From an uncultured Pelagibacteraceae bacterium (GTDB lineage: Bacteria; Pseudomonadota; Alphaproteobacteria; Pelagibacterales; Pelagibacteraceae), in contig CACBMB010000009.1 in NCBI GenBank assembly GCA_902540275.1, positions 1-64,000 of the forward strand: DNA of 64,000 bases, written 5' to 3'. A program made the translations under genes and the position numbers. The notes under the pieces are model-generated. The model was not told the origin of the DNA. It saw nothing but the letters and a program-made list of their open reading frames with translations, and did not search any database. Below, piece after piece: positions 36,469 to 46,590 of the stretch. Within the stretch, counting starts at the first letter, position 1; each line of letters starts with the position of its first letter.

Positions 36469-38022
36469 GTGCTTTATTTTTCAAAATTAAGATTAATTTC
36501 TGTCACGATAGTTTCTATATTTTTTATTTTCATTTCATTTTCTAATATTTTTAATTTTGAGAATAATTTCTTAAATAAAAAGATAAATCTCGGATTAGAT
36601 TTACAAGGTGGGTCATATCTTTTATTAGAAATCGATAATGACCCTGTAATTGAACAAAAACTTCAAAATTTAACTGTTACAATAAGAAATCATTTCAAAA
36701 AAAAAGATATTAGAATAAAAGATCTAAAACTTTCTGATCAGAAACTATCATTTTCTGTTGATCAAAAGTTCAAACAAATAGTTTTAGATGATTTTAATTC
36801 AAAAGAAAGTGATTTTAATCCGTACTATCAAAGATTTAAATCTCATCAACTAGATATATTAGATGAAGGAAATTATTTTACAGTAAACTATTCTCGTCAA
36901 GGTATTGTTGAAATTAAAACTTCCTCACAGGATCAAGCATTAGAAATTGTCCGAAGAAGAATTGATGAAATAGGTACAAATGAACCCAACATTCTTAAGA
37001 GAGGAAATGATAGAATTTTAGTTGAACTTCCAGGATTAGATGATCCTATGAGAATTAAATCATTACTTGGAAAAACAGCTAATCTTACTTTCAGATTTGT
37101 AACAAACAATGAAAACGATTCTTTTGGTACTGAAAAATTAGAGCATGAAGATAGTGAAGAAGAGTCTATGGTCAGTAAAAGAATAATATTGAGTGGTGAA
37201 AATCTTCTTGATGCTCAACCAAGAATGGATAATGAAACCAATGAAACCGTTGTCTCTTTTACTTTAGATAGGGTTGGAGCTAAAAGATTTGGTAAGGCAA
37301 CATCGACTGGTATAGGAAAACAATTAGCAATAGTTTTGGATGGTAAAATTATAAGTGCTCCAGTAATTAGAGATACTATAGCAAGTGGATCCGGGCAAAT
37401 TAGTGGAGGATTTACTTTTCAATCTGCAACTGATCTTGCTTTATTGTTAAGATCAGGAGCACTCCCAGCTCCATTGAATATAATTGAAGAAAGAACAGTT
37501 GGACCTGATTTAGGTCAAGACTCAATAGAAGCTGGAGTTATTGCTTTGATTATAGGTTTTATTTTGGTGATTTTGTTTATTTTCGTAAAGTATAAAATAT
37601 TTGGCTTAATAACAAATGTAGCCTTAATTATAAATTTATTTCTATTAGTTGGAATTTTGACACTTTTTGAAGCAACTTTAACTTTACCTGGAATAGCTGG
37701 AATAATTTTAACTGTAGGAATGGCAGTTGATGCAAATGTTTTAATTTTTGAAAGAATTAAAGAAGAATTAAAAAATGAAAAAAATAATTTAATTGCATTT
37801 GATAGTGGTTACACTAAATCAAAAACAGCTATACTAGATGCAAATATAACAACTTTATTGGCTGCGATAATTTTATTTTTTATGGGATCAGGGCCGATTA
37901 AAGGGTTTTCTTTAACTTTAGCAACTGGAATTTTTACAACTCTTTTTTCAGTATATTTTATAGCCAGGTTACTAACCGTATTATATGTATTGAAAAATAA
38001 AGAAAAAGAAAGACTTATCTAG
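36469..38022 (+). CDS. secD: Protein translocase subunit SecD
   Basis: Uses the proton gradient to pull exported proteins across the membrane. The GTG start at 36469 gives MLYFSKLRLISV and the first membrane helix, then the D1 motif LGLDLQGGSYLLLE. The large periplasmic P1 domain follows, then five helices with AGIAGIILTVGMAVDANVLIFERI containing the conserved Asp. Length is 517. It abuts secF with no gap. Confidence 0.95.
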   Translation: MLYFSKLRLISVTIVSIFFIFISFSNIFNFENNFLNKKINLGLDLQGGSYLLLEIDNDPVIEQKLQNLTVTIRNHFKKKDIRIKDLKLSDQKLSFSVDQKFKQIVLDDFNSKESDFNPYYQRFKSHQLDILDEGNYFTVNYSRQGIVEIKTSSQDQALEIVRRRIDEIGTNEPNILKRGNDRILVELPGLDDPMRIKSLLGKTANLTFRFVTNNENDSFGTEKLEHEDSEEESMVSKRIILSGENLLDAQPRMDNETNETVVSFTLDRVGAKRFGKATSTGIGKQLAIVLDGKIISAPVIRDTIASGSGQISGGFTFQSATDLALLLRSGALPAPLNIIEERTVGPDLGQDSIEAGVIALIIGFILVILFIFVKYKIFGLITNVALIINLFLLVGILTLFEATLTLPGIAGIILTVGMAVDANVLIFERIKEELKNEKNNLIAFDSGYTKSKTAILDANITTLLAAIILFFMGSGPIKGFSLTLATGIFTTLFSVYFIARLLTVLYVLKNKEKERLI

Positions 38023-38910
38023 ATGATAGCATTTAATAAATATTACAATCAATTCAATATTTTATCTGTATTACTTGTTGTGACTTCTTTATTTTTTTTA
38101 GTTTTTAAAGGACTAAATTTTGGAATTGATTTTAAGGGAGGGACGTTAATAGAACTAAGATCAAGTGATAACAAGATAAATGTTGCATCGCTTAGAGATA
38201 ATCTTAATCAAATGGATTTAGGCGATGTATCAGTAAAAAATTTTGGAAACGAAAATGATTTTTTAGTAAAATTTGAGAATAATAGTAATAAAAATATAAT
38301 TGAAGAAATAAAAGTAAACCTTGATAAATCATTTGGGAATAATTTTAACTTTAGAAGGGTGGAAAATGTTGGTCCAAAAGTTAGTGCAGAATTATTAAAA
38401 TCAGGTGTAATAGCTATTTCAGTAGCATTATTATTAATGCTTATCTACATTTGGATCAGATTTGAATGGCAATTTAGTTTAGGTGCTATTCTTGCGTTAT
38501 TTCATGATGTAATTGTGACACTAGGATTATTTTCTTTATTAAGTTTAGAAATAAATTTATCCATTATTGCAGCAGTATTAACAATCGTTGGTTATTCGAT
38601 GAATGATACAGTTGTTATATTTGATAGAGTTAGAGAGAATTTAAGAAAATATTCTGATATTAAAATTTTTGAATTAACAAACATTTCAATCAATGAGACA
38701 TTATCAAGAACTTTGATAACTTCTATAACAACTTTATTAGCTTTATTATCAATCTTTTTCTTTGGAGGTGAAATTTTAAAAGGCTTTTCACTTGCTATGA
38801 TTTTTGGTGTAATTTTTGGAACTTATTCTTCAATATATATTGCTAATACAGTTCTCGTTAGATTAAATGTATCTCAAAAAACAATTCTGAAAGAGGACGA
38901 TAAAAATTAA
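38023..38910 (+). CDS. secF: Protein translocase subunit SecF
   Basis: Partner of SecD, 295 residues: GLNFGIDFKGGTLIELR at the start of the periplasmic part and VLTIVGYSMNDTVVIFDRVREN in the membrane part, both diagnostic. Six hydrophobic segments. The start directly follows the secD stop, and the end overlaps by 4 bp the convergent PuuD-like gene. Confidence 0.95.
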   Translation: MIAFNKYYNQFNILSVLLVVTSLFFLVFKGLNFGIDFKGGTLIELRSSDNKINVASLRDNLNQMDLGDVSVKNFGNENDFLVKFENNSNKNIIEEIKVNLDKSFGNNFNFRRVENVGPKVSAELLKSGVIAISVALLLMLIYIWIRFEWQFSLGAILALFHDVIVTLGLFSLLSLEINLSIIAAVLTIVGYSMNDTVVIFDRVRENLRKYSDIKIFELTNISINETLSRTLITSITTLLALLSIFFFGGEILKGFSLAMIFGVIFGTYSSIYIANTVLVRLNVSQKTILKEDDKN

Positions 38911-39509
38911 TATAAATTTTGAGAAATAACCATTGTCAATAGCATTGGTAACGATAACAATGTGTTTGTTCTTGAAAAAAGCATAGCAGTTTTAGCTGAC
39001 TTTGCTTTAGTTTCAGGATCGCATTCTACCATGCCTAAAGCTCTTTTTTGGTTCGGCCATATTACAAACCAAACATTAAAAGCCATAATAACTCCTAGCC
39101 ACATCCCTATACCAATGGCTGTATGTTTTGGTACACCACTTCCTATACTTAGAGTCATAGCATCATGCAAATATCCATTTAACGAAGCTAAAATTAATCC
39201 TGAAAAAATCGTTAGAGCAGCAGCCCATCTAAAATAAAACAATGCTGCTGGTGCTATAACTTTTCCTATAGCAGGCTTTTGTTCATCTGGAATTTTTGAC
39301 ATATTTGGGATTTGAACAAAATTAAAATACCAAAGTAAACCAATCCACATTATTCCAACAAGAACATGCACATATCTTGTTGTGGCACTCCAAAAAATTC
39401 TATCAAAGCCAAATCCATCATTTTGATAGAATAGTCCTAAAAATAAAATTATAGCTAATGCCAAAGATGCATGAATTGTTTTGGATAAAGATGATAAAAA
39501 ATTGCTCAT
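38907..39509 (-). CDS. PuuD-like / urate-oxidase N-terminal-type membrane protein (DUF989)
   Basis: 200 residues with about five hydrophobic segments. TRYVHVLVGIMWIGLLWYFNFVQIPNM, a central WAAALTIFSGLIL and HTAIGIGMWLGVIMAFNVWFVIWPNQ resemble the membrane part of PuuD, an oxidase fused to a cytochrome c domain. Here no CxxCH haem motif exists, so the protein is the membrane domain alone. Conserved histidines at the helix ends could bind haem. The role is uncertain; urate use is not supported by neighbours. It is monocistronic, convergent with secF. Confidence 0.6.
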   Translation of the reverse strand: MSNFLSSLSKTIHASLALAIILFLGLFYQNDGFGFDRIFWSATTRYVHVLVGIMWIGLLWYFNFVQIPNMSKIPDEQKPAIGKVIAPAALFYFRWAAALTIFSGLILASLNGYLHDAMTLSIGSGVPKHTAIGIGMWLGVIMAFNVWFVIWPNQKRALGMVECDPETKAKSAKTAMLFSRTNTLLSLPMLLTMVISQNLY

Positions 39510-39551
39510 TTTTAAAAATATATATTACTTTACTATAATTTTAACCATTTT

Positions 39552-42407
39552 TTAATTCAAAAGTGGTTTTAAAAATCTACCTGTGTAACTTTTGTCCATC
39601 TTGCATATTTCCTCAGGTTTCCCCTCAGCTATGATTTTTCCACCCTTTATTCCACCCTCAGGACCCATATCAACTATATAATCTGCTGTTTTTATGACAT
39701 CTAAATTGTGCTCGATTACAACGACAGTATTCCCTAAAGCAACAAAAGTATGCAGAATTTCTAACAATTTTTTAATATCATGTTGGTGTAGTCCAGTAGT
39801 AGGTTCATCTAATATATACATCGTTCTACCAGTAGATCTTTTTGACAATTCTTTAGCTAATTTGATTCTTTGGGCCTCACCACCAGAAAGTGTGGTAGCC
39901 TGTTGACCGATCTTTATGTATCCCAGTCCTACTTTTTTTAGAGTTAATAACTTAGATTTAATATTTGAGATATTTTCAAAATATTCACAACCTTCATCAA
40001 CTGTCATATTAAGCACATCAGCAATGCTTTTATCTTTGAATTTTATTTCTAAAGTTTCACGATTATATCTTGTACCTTTACATTCATCACACTGAATATA
40101 AACATCAGGAAGAAAATGCATTTCATAAGTTATTACACCATCGCCTTCACAAGCTTCACATCTACCACCCCTTACATTAAAAGAAAATCTTCCAGGTTTA
40201 TATCCTCTTGATTTTGACTCTGGTAAAGCTGTAAACCAATCACGTATTGGACCAAAAGCACCTGTATAAGTTGCTGGATTTGATCTCGGTGTTCTTCCAA
40301 TGGGAGATTGATCTATATCAATAACCTTATCAATTAATTCTATACCTTTAAAATTTTTGAATGGCTTTGGAATTTTTCTAGACTTGTTGTTATTTAAAGT
40401 AAGATTTAAAGCATTATACAAAGTTTGTAAAATTAGAGTTGATTTACCACTTCCTGATACACCTGTAACACAAGTTAAACTTCCTAATGGTATTTTTAGA
40501 TTTACATTATTTAAATTATTGCCTGTAGCACCGGATATTTCTAAAAATCTACCATTTTTGGCTAATCTTCTCTTTTTTGGAATTTCAATTTTTAATTTAT
40601 TTGAAAGATATTTACCAGTTATACTATCTTTATTTAAACTAATTTCTTTGGAAGTGCCTTGAGCAATAACTTCTCCTCCCTTATTACCCGCTTCTGGCCC
40701 AAGGTCTATAATATGATCAGCATTTTCCATTGTTTCAGTGTCGTGCTCAACTACAATCACTGTATTCCCTAAATCTCTTAATCTTTTTAATGCATTAATT
40801 AACTTAACATTATCTTTTTGATGCAATCCAATAGAAGGCTCATCCAAAACATACAAAACACCTGTTAAACCAGAACCTATTTGCGACGCTAATCTAATTC
40901 TTTGTGATTCTCCTCCAGAAAGAGTTCCAGATTCTCTAGATAAGGTTAGATAATCTAATCCAACGTTTAATAAAAAATTTAGTCTTTCATTTATTTCTTT
41001 TAAGATATGTTCAGCAATTTTGAGCTGTCTTTTATCTAAATTATTTTTTAAATTTTCAAACCAATTTGCAGCATCTAAAATTGATTTTTCAGTGACTTCA
41101 CTTATATGTAATCCGTCAATCTTAACACAGAGAGCTTCATCTTTTAATCTATGTCCATTACATCTTTCACATTTTGTATCTGATTGATATTGAGATATTT
41201 CTTCTCTTTTCCAATCACTATCGGTTTCAAGATATCTTCTTTCAAGATTATTGATTACTCCTTCAAACGTTTTTTTATGTGAGTATTTTTCATAACCATC
41301 ATCATATGTAAATTTTATCTCTTCATCATCAGACCCATACAAAATGATATCTTTTATTTTTTTTGAGAGTTTTGACCATTTTTCATCTAATGAAAAACCA
41401 TAATGCTTAGATAGAGAAGCTAAAGTTTGAGCATAATAAAGAGTTGTTGTTTTGGCCCATGGTTCAATAGCGCCATCTGCTATACTCTTTTTTTCATTTG
41501 GAATAACTAAGTTTGGATCTACGTTTAATTTTATACCAATACCCTCACATTCTTCACATGCTCCAAATGGGCTATTAAAAGAGAATAATCTTGGTTCAAT
41601 TTCTTCAATTGTAAAACCACTTTTAGGACATGCAAATTTTGTTGAAAAAATTAATTTTTCTAATTTCCTGAATTTTTTAGGTAAAGTTTCATCCTCATAT
41701 TCAACAAAAATTAAGCCATTTGCTAAATTAACTGAAGTTTCAATACTCTCTGCTAATCTATTTCCTAAAGAAGAATTAATAATAATTCTATCAACTAGAA
41801 TTGAAATATCGTGTTTGATTTTTTTATTTAATTCAGGAATCTTATCAATATCATACAACACATCATCAATTTTAATTTTTCTAAAACCTCTTTTTTTATA
41901 ACCTAAAATATCTTTTTTATATTCTCCCTTACGACCTCTTACTACTGGAGCATAAATATATATAGTTGCTTTTTTAGGGAGTTGTTTAATTTTATCAACT
42001 ATTTGAGTAACTGTTTGAGACGTAATAGGTTTGCCTGTAAATGGTGAATATGGTATTCCAGCTCTTGCATATAAAACTCTCATGTAATCATAAATTTCTG
42101 TAACGGTAGCAACAGTTGATCTTGGATTTTTGGAAGTATTTTTTTGTTCAATGGATATAGCTGGACTTAAACCCTCAATTAAATCAACATTGGGTTTTTT
42201 CATCTTGTCTAAAAACTGTCTTGCATAAGCTGATAAACTTTCAACATATCTTCGTTGTCCTTCTGCATATACAGTATCAAAAGCTAATGATGATTTTCCA
42301 GATCCAGAAAGCCCTGTTATGACCACAAATTTGTCCTTGGGAATTTCTAAAGAAATATTCTTCAAGTTGTGTTCTTTTGCTCCCTTAATAACTATCTTTT
42401 TAATCAT
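39552..42407 (-). CDS. uvrA: Excinuclease ABC subunit A
   Basis: Damage-recognition ATPase of nucleotide-excision repair, 951 residues. It has two ABC modules, with Walker [14 protein letters not shown] and [10 protein letters not shown] and signatures [12 protein letters not shown] and [12 protein letters not shown]. The C-terminal zinc finger CEACEGDG...CDECKGTRY is intact. The first finger reads CPKS...CEEC, with Ser in place of the second Cys, a variation I recall from other alphaproteobacterial UvrA. It is divergent from ssb; no LexA-type GTTC repeat is evident in the 90-bp gap. Confidence 0.96.
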   Translation of the reverse strand: MIKKIVIKGAKEHNLKNISLEIPKDKFVVITGLSGSGKSSLAFDTVYAEGQRRYVESLSAYARQFLDKMKKPNVDLIEGLSPAISIEQKNTSKNPRSTVATVTEIYDYMRVLYARAGIPYSPFTGKPITSQTVTQIVDKIKQLPKKATIYIYAPVVRGRKGEYKKDILGYKKRGFRKIKIDDVLYDIDKIPELNKKIKHDISILVDRIIINSSLGNRLAESIETSVNLANGLIFVEYEDETLPKKFRKLEKLIFSTKFACPKSGFTIEEIEPRLFSFNSPFGACEECEGIGIKLNVDPNLVIPNEKKSIADGAIEPWAKTTTLYYAQTLASLSKHYGFSLDEKWSKLSKKIKDIILYGSDDEEIKFTYDDGYEKYSHKKTFEGVINNLERRYLETDSDWKREEISQYQSDTKCERCNGHRLKDEALCVKIDGLHISEVTEKSILDAANWFENLKNNLDKRQLKIAEHILKEINERLNFLLNVGLDYLTLSRESGTLSGGESQRIRLASQIGSGLTGVLYVLDEPSIGLHQKDNVKLINALKRLRDLGNTVIVVEHDTETMENADHIIDLGPEAGNKGGEVIAQGTSKEISLNKDSITGKYLSNKLKIEIPKKRRLAKNGRFLEISGATGNNLNNVNLKIPLGSLTCVTGVSGSGKSTLILQTLYNALNLTLNNNKSRKIPKPFKNFKGIELIDKVIDIDQSPIGRTPRSNPATYTGAFGPIRDWFTALPESKSRGYKPGRFSFNVRGGRCEACEGDGVITYEMHFLPDVYIQCDECKGTRYNRETLEIKFKDKSIADVLNMTVDEGCEYFENISNIKSKLLTLKKVGLGYIKIGQQATTLSGGEAQRIKLAKELSKRSTGRTMYILDEPTTGLHQHDIKKLLEILHTFVALGNTVVVIEHNLDVIKTADYIVDMGPEGGIKGGKIIAEGKPEEICKMDKSYTGRFLKPLLN

Positions 42408-42497
42408 AATTTTTGTTGCTTTGACTTAATAAAATTAATATTCAGAGTAAAGTGTGATATAATTCTAATTAACAAATTTAACAAATATTAAAATATT

Positions 42498-42950
42498 ATG
42501 GCTGGAAGTTTAAATAAAGTACTTTTAATTGGTCGTTTAGGCGCAGACCCTGAAATTAAACAAATGGTAAATGGTAAAAGTGTTGCTAGATTAAGTCTTG
42601 CAACAAGCCAATCCTGGAAAGACAAAAATACAGGAGAAAAAAAAGAAAAAACTGAATGGCACCGTATAGTTGTATTTAACGAAGGGTTAGTAAATGTTGT
42701 ACAACAATATTTAAAAAAGGGTGCTCAAATTTATGTTGAAGGACAACTTACAACCCGAAAATGGAAAGATGAACAATCGGGACAAGACAAATATTCAACC
42801 GAAGTAGTTATTCAAGGTTACAATTCTTCCTTAACGATGTTAGGTGGTGGTAATTCAGGTGGTGGTATTTCAAGTGATAATACTAAATCTTCCAATAATG
42901 ATGACATGTCACAAATTTCGAATGACATGGATGATGAAATTCCATTTTAA
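42498..42950 (+). CDS. ssb: Single-stranded DNA-binding protein
   Basis: 150 residues: an OB-fold N-terminal domain ([43 protein letters not shown]) and a flexible Gly/Ser/Asn linker. It ends in the acidic tip DDEIPF that recruits repair and replication proteins. It is divergent from uvrA, as in many bacteria, and followed 5 bp later by gyrA. Confidence 0.96.
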   Translation: MAGSLNKVLLIGRLGADPEIKQMVNGKSVARLSLATSQSWKDKNTGEKKEKTEWHRIVVFNEGLVNVVQQYLKKGAQIYVEGQLTTRKWKDEQSGQDKYSTEVVIQGYNSSLTMLGGGNSGGGISSDNTKSSNNDDMSQISNDMDDEIPF

Positions 42951-42955
42951 TCCTT

Positions 42956-45535
42956 ATGCAAAAAACTGAAGAGATTAAAGAAAAGAACATAAAACTTATA
43001 TCTATGCATGATGAGATGAGTTCATCTTATCTTTCTTATGCAATGAGTGTTATTGTTAGTAGAGCTCTACCAGATATTAGGGATGGTTTAAAACCTGTGC
43101 ATCGGAGAATATTATACGCAATGTACAAAGGTGGTTATGATTGGTCTAAGCAATTTAGAAAATCAGCAAGAATAGTGGGGGATGTTATTGGTAAATATCA
43201 TCCTCATGGAGATCAATCGGTTTATGATGCATTAGTTCGAATGGTTCAGGATTTTTCTATGAGCTTACCTTTAGTTGAGGGACAAGGAAACTTTGGTTCA
43301 ATTGATGGAGATCCTGCAGCTGCTATGAGATATACTGAAACAAGATTATCTAAAGTTTCACAATATCTTATAGATGATATTGAAAAGAAAACTGTTGAAT
43401 TTAAAAGTAATTATGATGAAACAGAAAAAGAACCAACAGTATTACCATCTCAATATCCAAATCTTTTAGTTAATGGTGCAGGAGGAATTGCAGTTGGAAT
43501 GGCAACTAGTATTCCACCTCATAATTTAGGTGAAATAATTGATGGAACTTTAGCATTAATTGAAAATAAAGATATTACAATCAAACAATTGATGAAACAT
43601 ATACCTGGACCAGACTTTCCTACTGGAGGAGTAATAATAGGAAAAGATATGATCAAACAAGGTTATTCTAAGGGAAGAGGTTCATTCAAAGTACGAGGTC
43701 AAATATCAATAGAACAAGCTAAAAATGGAAGAGAAAGATTAGTGATAACATCAATACCTTATCAAGTTAATAAATCAGTTTTAAATGAAAGAATAGCGCA
43801 ATTAGTGAGAGAAAAAAAAATTGAAGGTATTAGAGATATTAGAGATGAGTCTAATAGAGAAGGTATTAGAGTATCAATAGATTTACGAAGTGGCGTTGAG
43901 CCTGAAACAGTCAAAAGACAACTGTATAAAAATACACAAATAGAGAGTTCATTTGGTTTTAATACATTAGCTATAGTAGATGGAAAACCAGAAACATGTA
44001 ACCTTAAAGATTTTTTAACAAACTTTTTATCATTTAGAGAAGATGTTGTAATAAAGAAAACTAAATTTGATCTGAAAAAAGCTGAAGATAGAGCTCATAT
44101 ATTAATTGGTTTATCTGTTTCCGTTGAAAATTTAGATAAGATAATTAAAATCATTCGTTCATCAAAAACACCTGAAGATGCAAAAAAATCTATATTAAAA
44201 ACTAAATGGAAAATTAATAAATCCCAAAAGTTGATTTCGTTAGTTGAAAATAAAAAATCTAAAGGTCTTTATAATCTTTCAGACAACCAAGTTGATGCGA
44301 TTTTAGAATTAAGATTACAAAAATTAACTGCAATTGGTATTAACGAAATTGAAGTTGAAATAAAAAAGCTTGCTGATTTAATAACAAAATATAAAAAAAT
44401 TATTTCATCTAAAAAAGAATTATTAAAAGTAATTAGTCAAGAACTATCAAGCATCAAAGAGAAATTTTCAGTCAAAAGAAGAACAGATATAATTGATGCG
44501 GTATTAAATTATGATATCGAAGAAACTATTCAAAAAGAGTCTGTTATTATTACTGTTACTTTACAAGGTTATATAAAAAGAGGTTCATTGAATAATGTTA
44601 AACAACAAAAAAGAGGTGGAAAAGGTAAAACAGGTATCACAACAAGAAATGAAGACTCTGTTGTACAAACACTATCAGTAAACACACACACATCAGTTCT
44701 TTTCTTTTCTACTGAGGGTCTTGTTTATAGAATTAAAGCTTGGAAAATTCCTGTAGGTTCTGCAGCCTCTAAAGGAAAATCTTTATTTAATATTCTGCCT
44801 TTAAAAAATCACCAATCAATAAGCTCAATTATGCCTTTCCCAGATAGTCAGTCAGAATTAAAAGATTATCAGATTGTTTTTGCTACCTCTCAAGGAAAGG
44901 TGAGAAAAAATAGTCTTGAAGATTTTTCATCAATTAATGCTGCTGGAAAAATCGCAATGAAATTAGACTCTAATGATAAAATTGTAGGTGTTAAGATCTG
45001 CAAAGAAGATCAAGATATAATTTTGAGCACTAAGTTTGGTAAATGTATAAGATTCGAGTCAAAAAAATTAAGAGTTTTTAAAGGTAGATCCTCAAAAGGT
45101 ATAAAAGGTATTGTTTTGGCTCCTAATGATCAAATTGTATCTCTTTCTATTATAGATAATGACAAAGAAATTAAAAAAGGAAAAAAAGATAAAGATCAAA
45201 AATCAGAACTAAAAGCCAAAGAAAAGTTCATACTTTCAATTACAGAAAATGGATTTGGAAAAAAAACACCCCATACTGATTATAGAGTTACAAATCGTGG
45301 TGGTAAGGGAATTATTGGAATTATTAACTCACCAAGAAATGGTAATATTTCATCATCCTTTCCTGTTTTTGATGGTGATGAAATTTTAATTTCAACAAAT
45401 AAAGGTAGAGTAATAAGAGTTGCAGTTAAAGAAATTAGGACTGCTGGAAGAAATACTCAAGGTGTTAGAATTATTAAATTATCAGGTGAAGAAAAAGTTG
45501 TTTCTGCAGACAAAATTAATGATAATTTAGTTTAA
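42956..45535 (+). CDS. gyrA: DNA gyrase subunit A
   Basis: 859 residues. [20 protein letters not shown] opens the breakage-reunion domain and the catalytic Tyr is in AAMRYTE. The GyrA box QKRGGKG (family QRRGGKG) in the C-terminal beta-pinwheel marks gyrase rather than ParC. In the quinolone-determining region GDQSVYD has Gln where E. coli has Ser83. A Lys/Asp-rich insert (KKGKKDKDQ) sits in the C-terminal domain. The stop overlaps the coaD start by one base. Confidence 0.95.
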   Translation: MQKTEEIKEKNIKLISMHDEMSSSYLSYAMSVIVSRALPDIRDGLKPVHRRILYAMYKGGYDWSKQFRKSARIVGDVIGKYHPHGDQSVYDALVRMVQDFSMSLPLVEGQGNFGSIDGDPAAAMRYTETRLSKVSQYLIDDIEKKTVEFKSNYDETEKEPTVLPSQYPNLLVNGAGGIAVGMATSIPPHNLGEIIDGTLALIENKDITIKQLMKHIPGPDFPTGGVIIGKDMIKQGYSKGRGSFKVRGQISIEQAKNGRERLVITSIPYQVNKSVLNERIAQLVREKKIEGIRDIRDESNREGIRVSIDLRSGVEPETVKRQLYKNTQIESSFGFNTLAIVDGKPETCNLKDFLTNFLSFREDVVIKKTKFDLKKAEDRAHILIGLSVSVENLDKIIKIIRSSKTPEDAKKSILKTKWKINKSQKLISLVENKKSKGLYNLSDNQVDAILELRLQKLTAIGINEIEVEIKKLADLITKYKKIISSKKELLKVISQELSSIKEKFSVKRRTDIIDAVLNYDIEETIQKESVIITVTLQGYIKRGSLNNVKQQKRGGKGKTGITTRNEDSVVQTLSVNTHTSVLFFSTEGLVYRIKAWKIPVGSAASKGKSLFNILPLKNHQSISSIMPFPDSQSELKDYQIVFATSQGKVRKNSLEDFSSINAAGKIAMKLDSNDKIVGVKICKEDQDIILSTKFGKCIRFESKKLRVFKGRSSKGIKGIVLAPNDQIVSLSIIDNDKEIKKGKKDKDQKSELKAKEKFILSITENGFGKKTPHTDYRVTNRGGKGIIGIINSPRNGNISSSFPVFDGDEILISTNKGRVIRVAVKEIRTAGRNTQGVRIIKLSGEEKVVSADKINDNLV

Positions 45536-46029
45536 TGAAAAAAGTAGCTATTTATCCAGGAACGTTTGATCCAATAACATTTGGTCATATAGATGTAATT
45601 AAAAAAGGTTTAAAATTATTTGACAAAATTGTTGTAGCAGTTTCTGACGTTGATAATAAAGATTACCTTTTTAATTCAGATGAAAGAATAGAAATTACTA
45701 AAAAAGCTTTATTTTCTGATCTTAAATTAAATAAAAAAAAGATTACAATTATAAGCTTTACAACTCTGACAACGGATTTATGTAAAAAATATAAATCTAA
45801 TATTATTTTAAGAGGATTAAGAGCGGTTTCGGATTTTGAATATGAATTTCAATTAGCAGGAATGAATAGAAAATTAAATAGTAATATTGAAACTTTATTT
45901 TTAATGTCTGATGTGGAAAATCAAATTATTTCATCAAAATTTGTTAAAGAAATAATAAAATTGAAAGGTGATATTAAAAAATTTGCTACTAAAAGTACTA
46001 TAAAATTATTAAAAGAAAAATATGAATAA
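45535..46029 (+). CDS. coaD: Phosphopantetheine adenylyltransferase
   Basis: Fourth step of coenzyme A synthesis. YPGTFDPITFGHIDVI contains the nucleotidyltransferase (T/H)xGH motif, LRAVSDFEYEFQLAGMNRKL is the family core, and ISSKFVKEI is the C-terminal ISSxxVRE motif. The 164 residues are normal. It overlaps gyrA by one base upstream and the cyclophilin gene by 8 bp downstream; coaD-ppi adjacency is common in alphaproteobacteria. Confidence 0.95.
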   Translation: MKKVAIYPGTFDPITFGHIDVIKKGLKLFDKIVVAVSDVDNKDYLFNSDERIEITKKALFSDLKLNKKKITIISFTTLTTDLCKKYKSNIILRGLRAVSDFEYEFQLAGMNRKLNSNIETLFLMSDVENQIISSKFVKEIIKLKGDIKKFATKSTIKLLKEKYE

Positions 46030-46582
46030 ATTTTTATTAAAAATTCTTTTTATATTCATTTTAATAACAAACCAAACAATGTCGGAGGAGAATATTATGA
46101 TTTTAGAATTAAAAGATGGCGATGTGAAAATTGAATTATTTGATGATGTTGCGCCAAAACATGTAAAGAGAATAAAAGAATTAGCTGATGCAGGCAAATA
46201 TGACAATGTAGTTTTTCATCGTGTGATAGATGGATTTATGGCTCAAACAGGTGATGTAAAATTTGGAAATTCAAGTTCAAAAGATTTTAATTTGAGAATG
46301 GCTGGAATGGGTGGTTCAGACTTACCAGATTTAGAACAAGAATTTAATAGTTTACCACATGATCGAGGAACTTTATCAATGGCAAGATCATCAGATCCAA
46401 ATAGTGCTAATAGTCAATTCTTCATATGTTTTAAACCAGCTCCTTTTTTAGACAGACAATATACTGTATTTGGTAAAGTAATTTCTGGTATGGAATTTGT
46501 AGATAAGATTAAAAGAGGAGATGAGAATAATAACGGCGCTGTATCAGATCCAGATAAAATTATAAGTTTTAAATCTCAATAG
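46022..46582 (+). CDS. ppi: Cyclophilin-type peptidyl-prolyl cis-trans isomerase
   Basis: 186 residues. The catalytic cyclophilin core includes VVFHRVIDGFMAQTGD, ANSQFFICF and the FLDRQYTVFGKV strand. The first ~20 residues (FLLKILFIFILITNQTMS) look like a signal peptide, pointing to the periplasm. A second in-frame Met (MILELKDGDVKIEL) at 46097 has an unusually strong Shine-Dalgarno just upstream, so a cytosolic form may also be made. Many alphaproteobacteria have separate exported and cytosolic cyclophilin genes here. Confidence 0.9.
   Translation: MNKFLLKILFIFILITNQTMSEENIMILELKDGDVKIELFDDVAPKHVKRIKELADAGKYDNVVFHRVIDGFMAQTGDVKFGNSSSKDFNLRMAGMGGSDLPDLEQEFNSLPHDRGTLSMARSSDPNSANSQFFICFKPAPFLDRQYTVFGKVISGMEFVDKIKRGDENNNGAVSDPDKIISFKSQ
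46083..46090 (+). promoter_or_regulatory. Internal Shine-Dalgarno before a second start in the cyclophilin gene
   Basis: CGGAGGAG ends six bases before the in-frame ATG at 46097. It also codes for Ser-Glu-Glu, so it could be coincidental, but GGAGG is rare in this AT-rich sequence. It would yield a product without the hydrophobic leader. Confidence 0.4.
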
Positions 46583-46590
46583 TCGTTTAA

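Noticed and set aside
41452-41901. 149-residue ORF opposite uvrA
   Set aside because: Antisense shadow of a well-conserved gene; the same holds for 40357-40662 and 39694-39906.
42408-42497. LexA/SOS box in the uvrA-ssb divergent region
   Set aside because: No GTTC-N7-GTTC or CTGT-type palindrome is present.
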